54,318 bases of DNA from Oscillospiraceae bacterium (lineage in GTDB: Bacteria; Bacillota; Clostridia; Oscillospirales; Ruminococcaceae): positions 1 through 54,318 of the forward strand of contig JAEDJV010000001.1 in assembly GCA_016296165.1 (NCBI GenBank), read 5' to 3'. The notes beneath the pieces are model-generated. The model made no database searches. It saw only the letters and a program-made list of their open reading frames with translations, and was not told the origin of the DNA. Below, piece after piece: positions 1-9,063 of the stretch. Position numbers and translations under genes: made by a program. The stretch's first letter is position 1; the number at the start of each line of letters is the position of its first letter.

Positions 1-27
1 TTGTGTGCTAAAAATTTTTTATATCAA

Positions 28-56
28 TTGAAAAGACGGATAATATATGCTATAAT
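28..56 (+). promoter_or_regulatory. Sigma-A promoter for the ruvA operon
   Basis: TTGAAA at 28-33 and TATAAT at 51-56 are separated by 17 bp, a near-consensus vegetative promoter. It lies about 70 bases before the ruvA start, so it probably drives the tightly packed forward genes that follow. Confidence 0.8.
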
Positions 57-129
57 AAAAATTGATTATGTTTATAGATAAATATATTTTTTATGTATAA
101 TTTTGAACGTTCTGAAATGAGGAAACGAT

Positions 130-741
130 ATGATATACAGCGTAAGAGGAAAACTTATACACAAGGAAAGCGAGCTTGCGGTCGTAGAATGCGGCGGAGT
201 GGGATATGCCTGCAGAACAACACTGCAGACACTGGCATCTCTGAGTGAAACCGGAAGTGAGGTTATGCTTTATACTTATCTCCATGTGAGAGAGGATAAT
301 GTGGAGCTTTTCGGATTTTCATCACAGCAGGAACTGAACTGCTTTAAGATGCTTATCTCTGTTTCCGGGGTCGGTCCGAAGGCAGCACTGTCGATTCTTT
401 CTGATGTTAATCCGGAGAAGTTTGCACTTCTGGTAGCCTCGGAAGACAGCAAAACACTTACAAAAACAAAGGGAATAGGTGCAAAAACAGCACAGAGAAT
501 TGTACTTGAACTTAAGGATAAGATAGTAAAGGAAAACATAAATCTTTCAGAAGCAGGAGCAGGATTTTCAGCAGCTGCAGAAGAAAACTCATCTGTCAGC
601 GAGGCCTTTTCAGCTCTTCTTGTGCTGGGATATACACAGTCAGAAATTGCTCCTGTTATGTCAGGACTGGATCCGGAGCTTCCTTCAGCAGAGCTTATCA
701 GACAGGCACTTAAGATCATAGCACAGAAAATGAAGAGGTAG
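130..741 (+). CDS. ruvA: Holliday junction branch migration complex subunit RuvA
   Basis: RuvA binds four-way DNA junctions as a tetramer and loads the RuvB motor during recombinational repair in the cytoplasm. The 203-aa length is normal for the family. The order is an N-terminal OB-fold (about 1-63), two helix-hairpin-helix motifs (GVGPKAA and GIGAKTAQ), a Ser/Ala-rich flexible linker and the small C-terminal RuvB-contacting domain. The ATG is preceded by TGAGGAAA at 118-125. It is followed 10 bases later by ruvB, the usual partner. No ruvC is visible; it could lie just left of the window. Confidence 0.97.
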   Translation: MIYSVRGKLIHKESELAVVECGGVGYACRTTLQTLASLSETGSEVMLYTYLHVREDNVELFGFSSQQELNCFKMLISVSGVGPKAALSILSDVNPEKFALLVASEDSKTLTKTKGIGAKTAQRIVLELKDKIVKENINLSEAGAGFSAAAEENSSVSEAFSALLVLGYTQSEIAPVMSGLDPELPSAELIRQALKIIAQKMKR

Positions 742-751
742 GTGTTATTAA

Positions 752-1804
752 TTGATCGAAACAGGAGAAATAAAATTTGACAACAGAGTTGTGACACCTG
801 AAGTGACAAATGATGATAACGACATAGAAGTTTCTCTCAGACCAAGGTCCCTGTCCGAATATATAGGTCAGGATAAGGTTAAGGAAAATCTTGCTATATA
901 TATAGAAGCAGCCAGAAGAAGAGGAGAACCTCTTGATCATGTACTGCTTTACGGACCTCCGGGACTCGGAAAGACAACTCTCTCAAATATCATAGCACAT
1001 GAGATGGGATCAAACCTTCGTATAACTTCCGGTCCTGCGATAGAAAAACCGGGAGATCTGGCCGCACTTCTTACCAACCTGTCAGAAAACGACGTCCTTT
1101 TTATAGACGAGATACACAGACTCTCAAGATCTATAGAAGAAATACTCTACCCGGCGCTTGAGGACAATGTTCTGGATATAATGATTGGAAAAGGGCCTTC
1201 AGCACGATCGATACGTATCGACCTTCCAAAATTCACACTTGTTGGTGCTACTACAAGAGCCGGACAGCTTACAGCGCCTTTGCGTGACAGATTCGGTGTT
1301 GTATTAAGGCTTGAACTGTACAATCAGGAACAGTTGTGCGATATTATCAGGAGAAGCAGTATGATACTTGGAATACCTTGTGATCCGGATGGTGCTGCAG
1401 AGATTGCAGGAAGGGCAAGAGGAACCCCGCGAATTGCCAATCGTTTGCTTAAGAGAGTACGTGATTTTGCTGATGTTATTGGTAACGGCATGATAACAAA
1501 GGATATTGCTGCAGTAGCACTCGATCGTCTTGAGATAGATCCACTCGGTCTTGACAGTCTTGACAAGAGAATGCTTAGGATGATAATAAGCGGATACGGA
1601 GGCGGACCTGTCGGACTTGAAACGCTGGCATCCGCGATAGGCGAAGAGTCTGTTACACTTGAAGATGTCTGTGAACCGTATCTTATGCAGCTTGGATTTC
1701 TCGCAAGAACTCCGAGAGGGCGTTGTGCGACTAAACTTGCATATGAGCATCTTGGCATAAAGTACGGCAGTGAAACGGATAACAGCGGTCAGTTGTCATT
1801 CTGA
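752..1804 (+). CDS. ruvB: Holliday junction DNA helicase RuvB
   Basis: This AAA+ hexameric motor drives branch migration with RuvA. The protein is 350 aa with Walker A GPPGLGKTT, Walker B LFIDEIHR, the sensor-1 segment GATTRAG, and a C-terminal winged-helix DNA-binding domain. I place the start at a TTG (752-754): the homology begins immediately and the AGGTAGGTG run at 736-744 can serve as ribosome binding site. It is transcribed with ruvA, 10 bases apart. Nothing is missing from the catalytic motifs. Confidence 0.97.
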   Translation: MIETGEIKFDNRVVTPEVTNDDNDIEVSLRPRSLSEYIGQDKVKENLAIYIEAARRRGEPLDHVLLYGPPGLGKTTLSNIIAHEMGSNLRITSGPAIEKPGDLAALLTNLSENDVLFIDEIHRLSRSIEEILYPALEDNVLDIMIGKGPSARSIRIDLPKFTLVGATTRAGQLTAPLRDRFGVVLRLELYNQEQLCDIIRRSSMILGIPCDPDGAAEIAGRARGTPRIANRLLKRVRDFADVIGNGMITKDIAAVALDRLEIDPLGLDSLDKRMLRMIISGYGGGPVGLETLASAIGEESVTLEDVCEPYLMQLGFLARTPRGRCATKLAYEHLGIKYGSETDNSGQLSF

Positions 1805-1824
1805 TGAAAGGATGAGTACATGAT

Positions 1825-3201
1825 ATGGATAGATTATTTTCGATTGACGGTATGATTGGTGTTGCAGTAACCGGTCTGACCTGCGAAATGGTCATGCAGG
1901 CTGGAAGAGCACTTGTTCTTGCGCTGTCCAAAAAACTTCAGCACAGACTTACTGTCTGTGTTGGAAGAGACACGAGGCTTTCATCCGATATCCTTGAAAA
2001 TGCCCTTGTTGCCGGTATCTGTTCAGCCGGTGCTGATGTAGTAAAGCTTGGTGTACTCCCCTCAGCAGCCGTAGCCTATATCACAAAAAGCAGCAATGCT
2101 GATGCGGGTGTAATGATTTCCGCTTCACATCACAGCTATGAGATGAACGGACTTAAGTTTTTCTCAGGTGCCGGATACAGAATTTCAGACGATATAGAAG
2201 ATGAGATAGAGGATGCTGTATGTGTGCATCCTGAAAAAATAAAGATAGTATCCCATGACCTTGTCGGACGAATAACTGCCGCACAGAATGCCGAATGGGA
2301 TTACCTGCGTCATTTGATAAAGCAGGGCAAATACGATTTTACAGGCATGAGAGCTGTTATCGACTGTGCAAACGGATGTGCCTCACAGGCTGCTGAAAAG
2401 CTTTACTCTGCCCTCGGAGTAAAATGCTTTATGCTCAACAACAAGCCTGACGGGATGAATATAAACAATCGCTGCGGTGTAATGCATACAGGACTTATGG
2501 CGCGAATCATAAAGGAGAAACGTGCTGATATAGGTCTTGTATTTGACGGTGACGCTGGAAAATGCCTTGCTATAACTGAAAACGGAGACATAATTGACGG
2601 TGATCAGATTATGTCCATTATATCTCTTCACTATAAAAGAGAAGTGAAACTGAAAAAAGAAACTGTAGTCATAACTGATATGTCGAATCTGGGCTTTAAG
2701 CATTTTGCAGCTCTTAATGATATTAAAGTAATCACATCAAAACCCGGTGAAAAATGCATTTATGAAAAACTGCTTGACGGAGGATACATTCTTGGCGGTG
2801 AGCAGAACGGAAAGATATTTCTCCCTGAGCTCTCTACAACTGCAGACGGGCTTCTTACGGGAATACAGATTCTGGATGCACTTAAAGCTTCGGGAAAGAA
2901 ACTTTCTGAACTGGCATCATCTATGGAAAAGTACCCTCAGGTTATGATAAACGTGGCAATACTTCCGCAGTACAAGGAATTGTGGAAAAACAACCCTCAC
3001 ATAACTGATCTGATTGAAAAAAGACAGTATGGCCTTGGTGATGACGGACGAATATTCGTAAGAGAAGCCGGAGCAGAACCTTTGATAAGGGTAATGGTAG
3101 AGGGTAAGAGTTTTGAAAAAATAAACCAGTATGCAATCGAGATTTCAGATAAAATTAAGGAACAGACAAGCCTGACTCCTGTTCTGAGTTCAGGAAAATA
3201 A
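1825..3201 (+). CDS. Phosphoglucosamine-mutase-like protein with altered active-site motifs
   Basis: The protein has the full four-domain phosphohexomutase length (458 aa) and is recognisably related to GlmM, which makes glucosamine-1-phosphate for peptidoglycan. All four signature loops are changed, however. The phosphoserine loop keeps Ser101 (SASHH) but loses the usual Asn-Pro. The Mg loop reads DGDAGK at 241-246, where the family has DGDxDR, so the third Asp and the Arg are gone. The sugar loop is GEQNGK instead of GEQSGH. The C-terminal phosphate loop is REAGAEP (413-419) instead of RxSGTEP. The frame is open and normal in codon use, so it is not a decayed pseudogene. It may be a mutase of altered specificity or a non-catalytic paralogue. 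It lies 20 bases after ruvB, in the same operon. Confidence 0.8.
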   Translation: MDRLFSIDGMIGVAVTGLTCEMVMQAGRALVLALSKKLQHRLTVCVGRDTRLSSDILENALVAGICSAGADVVKLGVLPSAAVAYITKSSNADAGVMISASHHSYEMNGLKFFSGAGYRISDDIEDEIEDAVCVHPEKIKIVSHDLVGRITAAQNAEWDYLRHLIKQGKYDFTGMRAVIDCANGCASQAAEKLYSALGVKCFMLNNKPDGMNINNRCGVMHTGLMARIIKEKRADIGLVFDGDAGKCLAITENGDIIDGDQIMSIISLHYKREVKLKKETVVITDMSNLGFKHFAALNDIKVITSKPGEKCIYEKLLDGGYILGGEQNGKIFLPELSTTADGLLTGIQILDALKASGKKLSELASSMEKYPQVMINVAILPQYKELWKNNPHITDLIEKRQYGLGDDGRIFVREAGAEPLIRVMVEGKSFEKINQYAIEISDKIKEQTSLTPVLSSGK

Positions 3202-3222
3202 TTATTAACCGGAGGATTTAAC

Positions 3223-4089
3223 TTGAGAATAGCAGACAAGTGGGAACAGTATTCAATTCTTGATACATCATCAGAAGAAAAATTAGAAAGCTGGAACGGA
3301 GTAAAATTAATAAGACCGGATCCGCAGATTATATGGAAAACCCCTAAGGATGAAAGCATGTGGAATAGTGCAGACGGGCATTATCACCGTTCATCAAGCG
3401 GCGGCGGAAGCTGGGAATACAAAAATAAAAGGCCTCAGGATGCCTGGAAGATGTCGTACGGCAATCTTACTTTTAAGATAAAGCCAACAGGATTCAAGCA
3501 TACCGGACTTTTCCCGGAACAGGCAGTAAACTGGGACTTTATGCGCGGCAAGATTAAAGAACGCGGAGGAGAACCGAGCGTTCTCAATCTGTTTGCATAT
3601 ACAGGCGGTGCAACGCTTGCATGTGCGGAAGCAGGAGCTTCTGTTTGTCATGTTGACGCATCAAAGGGTATGGTCGCATGGGCAAGAGAGAACGCACAGC
3701 TTTCCGGTCTTGAGGATAAGCCGGTACGCTGGATTGTGGATGACTGTGAGAAATTTGTCAGACGTGAGATAAGACGTGAAAGAAAATATGACGGTATAGT
3801 AATGGATCCACCGTCATACGGCAGAGGTTCCGGCGGCGAGATATGGAAACTGGAAGACAGCATATACGATCTTGTTGAACTCTGTTCACAGGTGCTTAGT
3901 GATGATCCTATGTTCTTCCTGCTTAACAGCTATACTACCGGGCTTTCACCTGCTGTTATGGCATATATTCTCGACAGCATTCTTGTAAAAAAATATGGCG
4001 GAAAAGTAACTTCCGATGAGATAGGACTTCCTGTAAAAACAAGCAGAATGGCGCTTCCATGTGGCTCAACTGCTATCTGGCAGAGATAG
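3223..4089 (+). CDS. Class I SAM-dependent methyltransferase, RlmI/RlmK-like
   Basis: This is a Rossmann-fold methyltransferase of the COG1092 type, which methylates 23S rRNA in characterised members. The SAM-binding motif is LNLFAYTGGATLACAEAG near residues 121-140, followed by an acidic HVDAS strand, and the catalytic-type motif is DPPSYG near 195. At 288 aa it has the catalytic part but no N-terminal PUA domain, so the RNA target cannot be inferred from E. coli RlmI. The start is a TTG at 3223 with GGAGG at 3211-3215. The 3' end lies 16 bases from the ecfA1 start, suggesting co-transcription. Confidence 0.85.
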   Translation: MRIADKWEQYSILDTSSEEKLESWNGVKLIRPDPQIIWKTPKDESMWNSADGHYHRSSSGGGSWEYKNKRPQDAWKMSYGNLTFKIKPTGFKHTGLFPEQAVNWDFMRGKIKERGGEPSVLNLFAYTGGATLACAEAGASVCHVDASKGMVAWARENAQLSGLEDKPVRWIVDDCEKFVRREIRRERKYDGIVMDPPSYGRGSGGEIWKLEDSIYDLVELCSQVLSDDPMFFLLNSYTTGLSPAVMAYILDSILVKKYGGKVTSDEIGLPVKTSRMALPCGSTAIWQR

Positions 4090-4105
4090 ATTCGGGGTGT
4101 ATTAT

Positions 4106-4954
4106 TTGACATCTGAAAAAATTATTGAAGCAGAAAATCTTCATTTTTCGTATGATAAAAGCAAAGAGATTCTGAAGGGCATTGATGTTGACATAAACAG
4201 CGGCGAATTTGTTGCGGTTCTAGGACATAACGGCTCCGGAAAATCAACTTTTGCCAGACTTTCGAATGCAATACTTGTTCCGTCAGAAGGTTCTGTGAAA
4301 GTACTTGGAACTGATACATCAGACAGCGAACGTGTTTTTGACATACGGAAGAATGTCGGAATGGTTTTTCAGAATCCTGACAACCAGATAGTTGCTGCTG
4401 TTGTGGAAGAAGACGTTGCTTTCGGACTTGAAAACACAGGTGTTCCGCCGGAGCAGATAAGAAAACGTGTTGATGAAGCTCTGAAAGCTGTTGGTATGTA
4501 CGATTATCGTCATCATTCACCCGGAATGCTCTCCGGAGGACAGAAACAGCGTGTAGCTATAGCAGGAATAATAGCTATGAGACCGACCTGTATAGTTCTT
4601 GATGAGCCTACTGCAATGCTTGATCCTGCAGGAAGAAAAGATGTAATGAACACAGTCAGGATGCTTAATAAGGACTTTGGAATCACAGTAGTTCTGATAA
4701 CTCACTATATGGATGAGGCGGTTCTGGCTGACAGAGTTATAGTTATTGACAGTGGAAAAATAATTCTTGATGATATTCCGAAAAAAGTTTTTTCACAGGT
4801 TGAGATTCTGAAAAAAGCAGGACTTGATATCCCGCAGGCTACAGAACTTATATATGAGCTTAACAAATGCGGACTTAATCTTAATCCGAATATACTTACA
4901 GAGGAAGAATGTGCAGAAGCATTAGCCTCGTTGCTGAAGGAAGGAAAAATTTGA
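4106..4954 (+). CDS. ecfA1: Energy-coupling factor transporter ATPase EcfA1
   Basis: One of the two ATPases that power ECF vitamin and metal importers together with EcfT and interchangeable S components. Walker A is GHNGSGKST, the Q-loop lies in FQNPDNQIV, the signature is LSGGQKQRV and Walker B ends in LDEPTAMLD. I choose the TTG at 4106 because GGGGTG at 4094-4099 sits at proper spacing and the family homology begins just after; longer in-frame starts would overlap the methyltransferase. The last bases overlap the start of ecfA2. This is the usual A1-A2-T order. Confidence 0.93.
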   Translation: MTSEKIIEAENLHFSYDKSKEILKGIDVDINSGEFVAVLGHNGSGKSTFARLSNAILVPSEGSVKVLGTDTSDSERVFDIRKNVGMVFQNPDNQIVAAVVEEDVAFGLENTGVPPEQIRKRVDEALKAVGMYDYRHHSPGMLSGGQKQRVAIAGIIAMRPTCIVLDEPTAMLDPAGRKDVMNTVRMLNKDFGITVVLITHYMDEAVLADRVIVIDSGKIILDDIPKKVFSQVEILKKAGLDIPQATELIYELNKCGLNLNPNILTEEECAEALASLLKEGKI

Positions 4955-5823
4955 GTATACTGAGAACAGAAAACCTTACTTATATATACGGTAAGGATAC
5001 GCCCTTTGAAAAAAAAGCTGTTGACAGCGTTTCTCTTACAATAGAAAAAGGCGGCATAACCGGGATTATCGGACATACAGGTTCCGGAAAATCCACTCTC
5101 ATACAGCATTTTAACGGACTTCTTAAGCCTTCGGATGGAAAGATATTTTTTGATGAAAAGGATATCTGGGAAGGCGGCAAAATAATGCAGGGACTCAGAT
5201 TCAGAGCCGGGATTGTTTTTCAGTATCCGGAATATCAGATATTTGAAGAAACTGTGTTTAAGGACATTGCTTACGGTCCCGGAAATATGAAACTTGATAA
5301 AAAAGAAATAACAGAACGTGTTCTTGAGGCAGCGTCCATTCTGGGAATAAGCCGGGATATTCTTGAACGTTCCCCTTTTGAACTGTCAGGCGGTCAGAAA
5401 AGACGTGTTGCAATAGCCGGTGTTATTGCCATGCGTCCGGAACTCCTTATACTTGATGAACCTGCAGCTGGTCTTGATCCGAGAGGCAGAAAAGAAGTCT
5501 TTGAAATTATAAAAAAATACAGTCAGGACAGCAGCCGTACTGTTCTTATAGTATCTCACAGCATGGAGGATATGGCCGCTTACGCAGATAACATTATTGT
5601 CATGAATGAAGGAAAACTTTTTTGCCATGATACGGTTTCGGCTGTTTACTCACGTTCAGAGGAGATTGCTTCTATGGGACTTGACGTTCCGCAGATTACA
5701 AAAGTATTTTCTCTTCTGAAAAAACAGGGTATAGATTTTGATGACAACATCTATACTGTTGAGTATGCAAGAGACAAAATACTTCAATATCTCAATAACG
5801 GAGGCGATAAAGTCTCATGTTAA
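4951..5823 (+). CDS. ecfA2: Energy-coupling factor transporter ATPase EcfA2
   Basis: The second ATPase of the ECF module. It has Walker A GHTGSGKST, Q-loop FQYPEYQIFEE, signature LSGGQKRRV and Walker B LILDEPAAGLD. The start is a TTG at 4951 that overlaps the ecfA1 stop (TTGA), with AAGGAAGG upstream at 4937-4944, a translational-coupling arrangement. The FQYPE variant of the Q-loop separates it from EcfA1. It overlaps ecfT by 7 bases. Confidence 0.93.
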   Translation: MSILRTENLTYIYGKDTPFEKKAVDSVSLTIEKGGITGIIGHTGSGKSTLIQHFNGLLKPSDGKIFFDEKDIWEGGKIMQGLRFRAGIVFQYPEYQIFEETVFKDIAYGPGNMKLDKKEITERVLEAASILGISRDILERSPFELSGGQKRRVAIAGVIAMRPELLILDEPAAGLDPRGRKEVFEIIKKYSQDSSRTVLIVSHSMEDMAAYADNIIVMNEGKLFCHDTVSAVYSRSEEIASMGLDVPQITKVFSLLKKQGIDFDDNIYTVEYARDKILQYLNNGGDKVSC

Positions 5824-6620
5824 AAGATATAACTTTAGGGCAGTATTTTCCGGGGAACAGTATAGTCCACCGACTTGATGCCGGCATAAAGATAATAATA
5901 ACAGTAATATTTATAATAATGCTCTTCGCAGCGGATAATTTTATTTCTGCAGGAATTGGCGTAGCATTTATGGTTATGTCATATCTGCTGACTAAGATAA
6001 GTCCTTCACTCATGGTCAAGAGTCTTAAACCTGTTTTACCTGTGCTTCTTATAACCGGTGTTCTGAATATATTTTTCTATGAGGGAGAAGTAATATTTAA
6101 ACTGGGTTTTATCAAAATTACAGATGAGGGCATCAAAAACGCTGGTTTCATGCTTGTAAGAGTAATTTCTCTCATAATCGGTTCGTCTGTTCTGACATAT
6201 ACTACGTCACCCATAGAACTTACAAATGCTATTGAGAAACTGCTGTCACCTCTTAAGAAGTTTAAACTTCCTGTTCATGAACTTGCAATGATGATGACCA
6301 TTGCACTAAGGTTTATACCAACTCTTATTGAGGAAACAGATAAAATAATCTCGGCACAGAAAGCAAGAGGCGCTGACTTTGAAAACGGCACTCTGAGAGA
6401 AAGGGCGTCAGCTGTTGTTCCGATACTCGTTCCCCTTTTTGTATCAGCTTTCAGACGTGCAGAAGAACTTGCACTTGCTATGGAATGCCGATGCTACAGA
6501 GGCGGAGAGGGAAGGACAAAGATGCGCCAGACTCATATTAAACCTTTTGATTTGGCGGCACTTGGCATTTCAGTTATATTTCTTGCAGCGATAATTTCTG
6601 TTAATGTATTTTTTAAATGA
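5817..6620 (+). CDS. ecfT: Energy-coupling factor transporter transmembrane protein EcfT
   Basis: This is the membrane scaffold that couples EcfA1/A2 to substrate-specific S subunits. At 267 aa it has several hydrophobic helices, and the two conserved coupling motifs appear as AQKARGADF and AMECRCYRGG. The ATG lies inside the end of ecfA2 with GGAGG at 5800-5804. No S component is encoded nearby, which is typical of shared (group II) ECF modules that serve several vitamin carriers. Confidence 0.93.
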   Translation: MLKDITLGQYFPGNSIVHRLDAGIKIIITVIFIIMLFAADNFISAGIGVAFMVMSYLLTKISPSLMVKSLKPVLPVLLITGVLNIFFYEGEVIFKLGFIKITDEGIKNAGFMLVRVISLIIGSSVLTYTTSPIELTNAIEKLLSPLKKFKLPVHELAMMMTIALRFIPTLIEETDKIISAQKARGADFENGTLRERASAVVPILVPLFVSAFRRAEELALAMECRCYRGGEGRTKMRQTHIKPFDLAALGISVIFLAAIISVNVFFK

Positions 6621-6630
6621 GGTGTTCTGA

Positions 6631-7128
6631 ATGAAAACTGCAGTTGATATTATGATTTTTATGTTGTTTTGTATTCCGGTATTTGCTTTTTTCCTGCTTG
6701 TAAAGAGATACAGGGAAAGCAAACATGATAATGGCGCCAGAGACAGATTTTTGGAATCCCTTATTGCTGAACACTCAAAAGAAAAATCTTCAGGGACTGC
6801 AGATAAAGTTTCAGAGCCTGCATATGAGTCTTCTGAACCGGAAGAACTGGATGAGAGTATCATTCTTGCAAAGAAAATTGCTGCCGAAACCTTCGCAGCA
6901 ACCAGGGAAGATACTGTTCCTGATACTGCGGATAACGAAAAAAATAAAGAGAACGTTCCAGAGCAGTCTTTTCCTGCAGAACCTAAGCAGGAAGGAAGTA
7001 TCACAAGGGAACAGGCACTTCGTATGGTTGATGATATGCTGGGCAGAAAAAAGAAAAAAAATTCCGGTGAAGAACTTCGCGAGATGATGGCTCGTCTTAG
7101 TGCAGAAAAAAACAATAAAAAGGGCTAA
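6631..7128 (+). CDS. Small single-pass membrane protein of unknown function
   Basis: A 165-aa protein with one N-terminal membrane helix (about residues 4-24) followed by a charged, Glu/Lys-rich cytoplasmic tail of low complexity and a short basic helix near the C-terminus (LGRKKKKNSGEELREM). I do not recognise a family. It lies between ecfT and truA, only 10 and 15 bases from its neighbours, so it is part of the operon. Codon use resembles its neighbours. Confidence 0.7.
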   Translation: MKTAVDIMIFMLFCIPVFAFFLLVKRYRESKHDNGARDRFLESLIAEHSKEKSSGTADKVSEPAYESSEPEELDESIILAKKIAAETFAATREDTVPDTADNEKNKENVPEQSFPAEPKQEGSITREQALRMVDDMLGRKKKKNSGEELREMMARLSAEKNNKKG

Positions 7129-7143
7129 AGGCGGTTTTAAGTT

Positions 7144-7878
7144 TTGAGAAATCTAAAAGTTTTAATGACATACAAGGGAACTGCATATCATGGATATCAG
7201 AAGCAGGAAAATGCACTTACCGTTCAGGAAGTAGTTGAAAAATGCGTTTCACGTGTTCTCAACACAGAAACTTCTATAACAGGCTGCTCCAGAACAGATA
7301 CGGGGGTTCATGCAAATCAGTACTGTTTTTCAGTTCTTACCGATCGTGAAATTCCGACACGAAATTTTGTCAGAGGAATAAACGGATATTTGCCGTCGGA
7401 TATCTCACTGCTTTCATGCGAGGAAGTTCCGCTTGATTTTCATGCCAGATTTTCCTGCAAGGGAAAGGAGTATATTTATCTTATACATAACAGTGAATGC
7501 CGTAATCCTTTTGCAGAAGATCTTCAGTATCATTACAGGAGAACAATGAATCTGGAACTTATGCGAAAAGCAGCCGAATATTTTGTCGGAACACATGATT
7601 TCAGAAGTTTTTGCTCTGCGGCAGCAGATAAAACTGACACCGTAAGAACTATTTATGATCTTTCCATAGAAAAAGAAGGGGATTTGGTAACAATCCGTAT
7701 AAGCGGCAACGGATTTCTTTACAATATGGTCAGAATAATAGTCGGTACGCTCCTGTGGGTCAATGAAGGAAAAATTCTTCCTGACGATATTCCGGAGATA
7801 ATGAAAAAAGCTGACCGTACATGTGCAGGGAAGACAGCACAGGCACACGGTCTTTATCTTAACAGGGTTTTTTATTAA
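7144..7878 (+). CDS. truA: tRNA pseudouridine(38-40) synthase TruA
   Basis: TruA isomerises uridines 38-40 in the anticodon arm of tRNAs. The catalytic Asp52 lies in CSRTDTGVHA; later conserved elements include FHARFSCKGKEY and FLYNMVRIIVGTLL. The length (244 aa) is standard. The start is a TTG at 7144 preceded by AAAGGCGG at 7128-7135. In many Firmicutes ecfA1-ecfA2-ecfT-truA is a conserved gene order, and that order is seen here with one small gene inserted. Confidence 0.96.
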   Translation: MRNLKVLMTYKGTAYHGYQKQENALTVQEVVEKCVSRVLNTETSITGCSRTDTGVHANQYCFSVLTDREIPTRNFVRGINGYLPSDISLLSCEEVPLDFHARFSCKGKEYIYLIHNSECRNPFAEDLQYHYRRTMNLELMRKAAEYFVGTHDFRSFCSAAADKTDTVRTIYDLSIEKEGDLVTIRISGNGFLYNMVRIIVGTLLWVNEGKILPDDIPEIMKKADRTCAGKTAQAHGLYLNRVFY

Positions 7879-7896
7879 TCTGAAAAGGAGAAAAGA

Positions 7897-9048
7897 ATGG
7901 AAGAAGTAAACGCAAAGAATCTGTCAGAGATGCGCAGGCAAAAAAAGAAAAGACGAAACACACAAAAATTTCTTGGATTTATGATTATCCTTACCATTGT
8001 TCTTGGACTTTATGTGTCAAAAGAAAGATGGATGCCGGATATAAAACATCAGAATTCAGTATTTACAGACGATGAACTTGCTGAGGGTGAATTTCCGATA
8101 CATGTAAGCAATACCTCCTCATATAAGATGCGTTCTGTGGGAGACGCTTTTGCTTTACTTACAGATACAAGACTGTATATGATTTCACTCTCCGGTGATA
8201 TTATTGATGCCAGACAGCATACATATTCAAATACCATTCTGAAAAGTTCCGGTAATAAAACTCTTATATACGAACAAAACGGAAATAATCTGAGGGTTGA
8301 TAATAAGCGCGAAATGCTGTATGATAAGAAGACAGATGCTTCTATCTACCTTGCCTCTGTAAATGAAAAAGGGTACACAGCTGTAGTAACTGCTTCAGAC
8401 CAGTATGTCTGTGAACTTGCAGTTTATGATCAGTCCGGTTTCCAGATATATTCGAGAGGATGTTCTGAAAGAATAACGGATGTTGTGTTTGACAATGATG
8501 GAAGCGGGTGCAGTATAGTAACAATAAAAGCACTTGAAGGGCATATTGTTTCTGAAATTACTTCTATAAAATTCGAAACGACTGAGGATATCTGGAAAAT
8601 ATCTGATATAGAAACATGTTCTGTATCAGCGTATGTTTCATCAAATGATGAAACGGTGCTTTTCGGAGATAATATGTGTGGATTTTACAAAAACGGAGAG
8701 AAAATCTTTGAATATACTTATCCTGATACACTTGTTGATGCATCGTATTCTGACTCAGGTGCGGCTATGATTTTCAGAAACAGAGAGAGAAAAAAGACCA
8801 CACTTGTTATTATCAGTAATCCTGCTTCAGGAACTGCTGTGGAAGTTACTGTTTCAGATGTAATAAAACACGTTCTCGCCTGCGATGACAATATATTTTT
8901 CCTTACGGAAAATTATGTAGAATCGTATGATTATGAAGGTAAGATTGTAAAAAAGTATGAACTTAATGAACCGTACAGAGATTTTTACAGGTCGGGAAAA
9001 TATATTATACTTCAGGGACATAATAAAGTTGAAAGAATAGAATTATAA
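7897..9048 (+). CDS. Membrane-anchored extracytoplasmic protein, probably DUF5711 family
   Basis: A 383-aa protein with a basic N-terminus, one membrane helix (about 27-43) and a large outside domain of short beta-strand repeats, resembling a propeller. Length and layout fit the DUF5711 proteins of Clostridia, an identification made by general resemblance only. No catalytic motif is visible. It has a good ribosome site (AAAAGGAG) and is followed within 15 bases by a CvpA-like membrane protein, so the pair may work together in the envelope. Confidence 0.65.
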   Translation: MEEVNAKNLSEMRRQKKKRRNTQKFLGFMIILTIVLGLYVSKERWMPDIKHQNSVFTDDELAEGEFPIHVSNTSSYKMRSVGDAFALLTDTRLYMISLSGDIIDARQHTYSNTILKSSGNKTLIYEQNGNNLRVDNKREMLYDKKTDASIYLASVNEKGYTAVVTASDQYVCELAVYDQSGFQIYSRGCSERITDVVFDNDGSGCSIVTIKALEGHIVSEITSIKFETTEDIWKISDIETCSVSAYVSSNDETVLFGDNMCGFYKNGEKIFEYTYPDTLVDASYSDSGAAMIFRNRERKKTTLVIISNPASGTAVEVTVSDVIKHVLACDDNIFFLTENYVESYDYEGKIVKKYELNEPYRDFYRSGKYIILQGHNKVERIEL

Positions 9049-9063
9049 AAAGAGGTGTTTACT

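Noticed and set aside
276..809. Long open frame on the minus strand opposite ruvA
   Set aside because: It mirrors the codon pattern of ruvA, has no ribosome site and shows no recognisable domain.
1304..1758. Two overlapping minus-strand open frames opposite ruvB
   Set aside because: Both are antisense shadows of a strongly conserved gene, with low-complexity Ser/Ile-rich translations.
1825..3201. Treating the phosphohexomutase paralogue as a pseudogene
   Set aside because: The frame is intact, full length, well spaced within the operon and has normal codon use.
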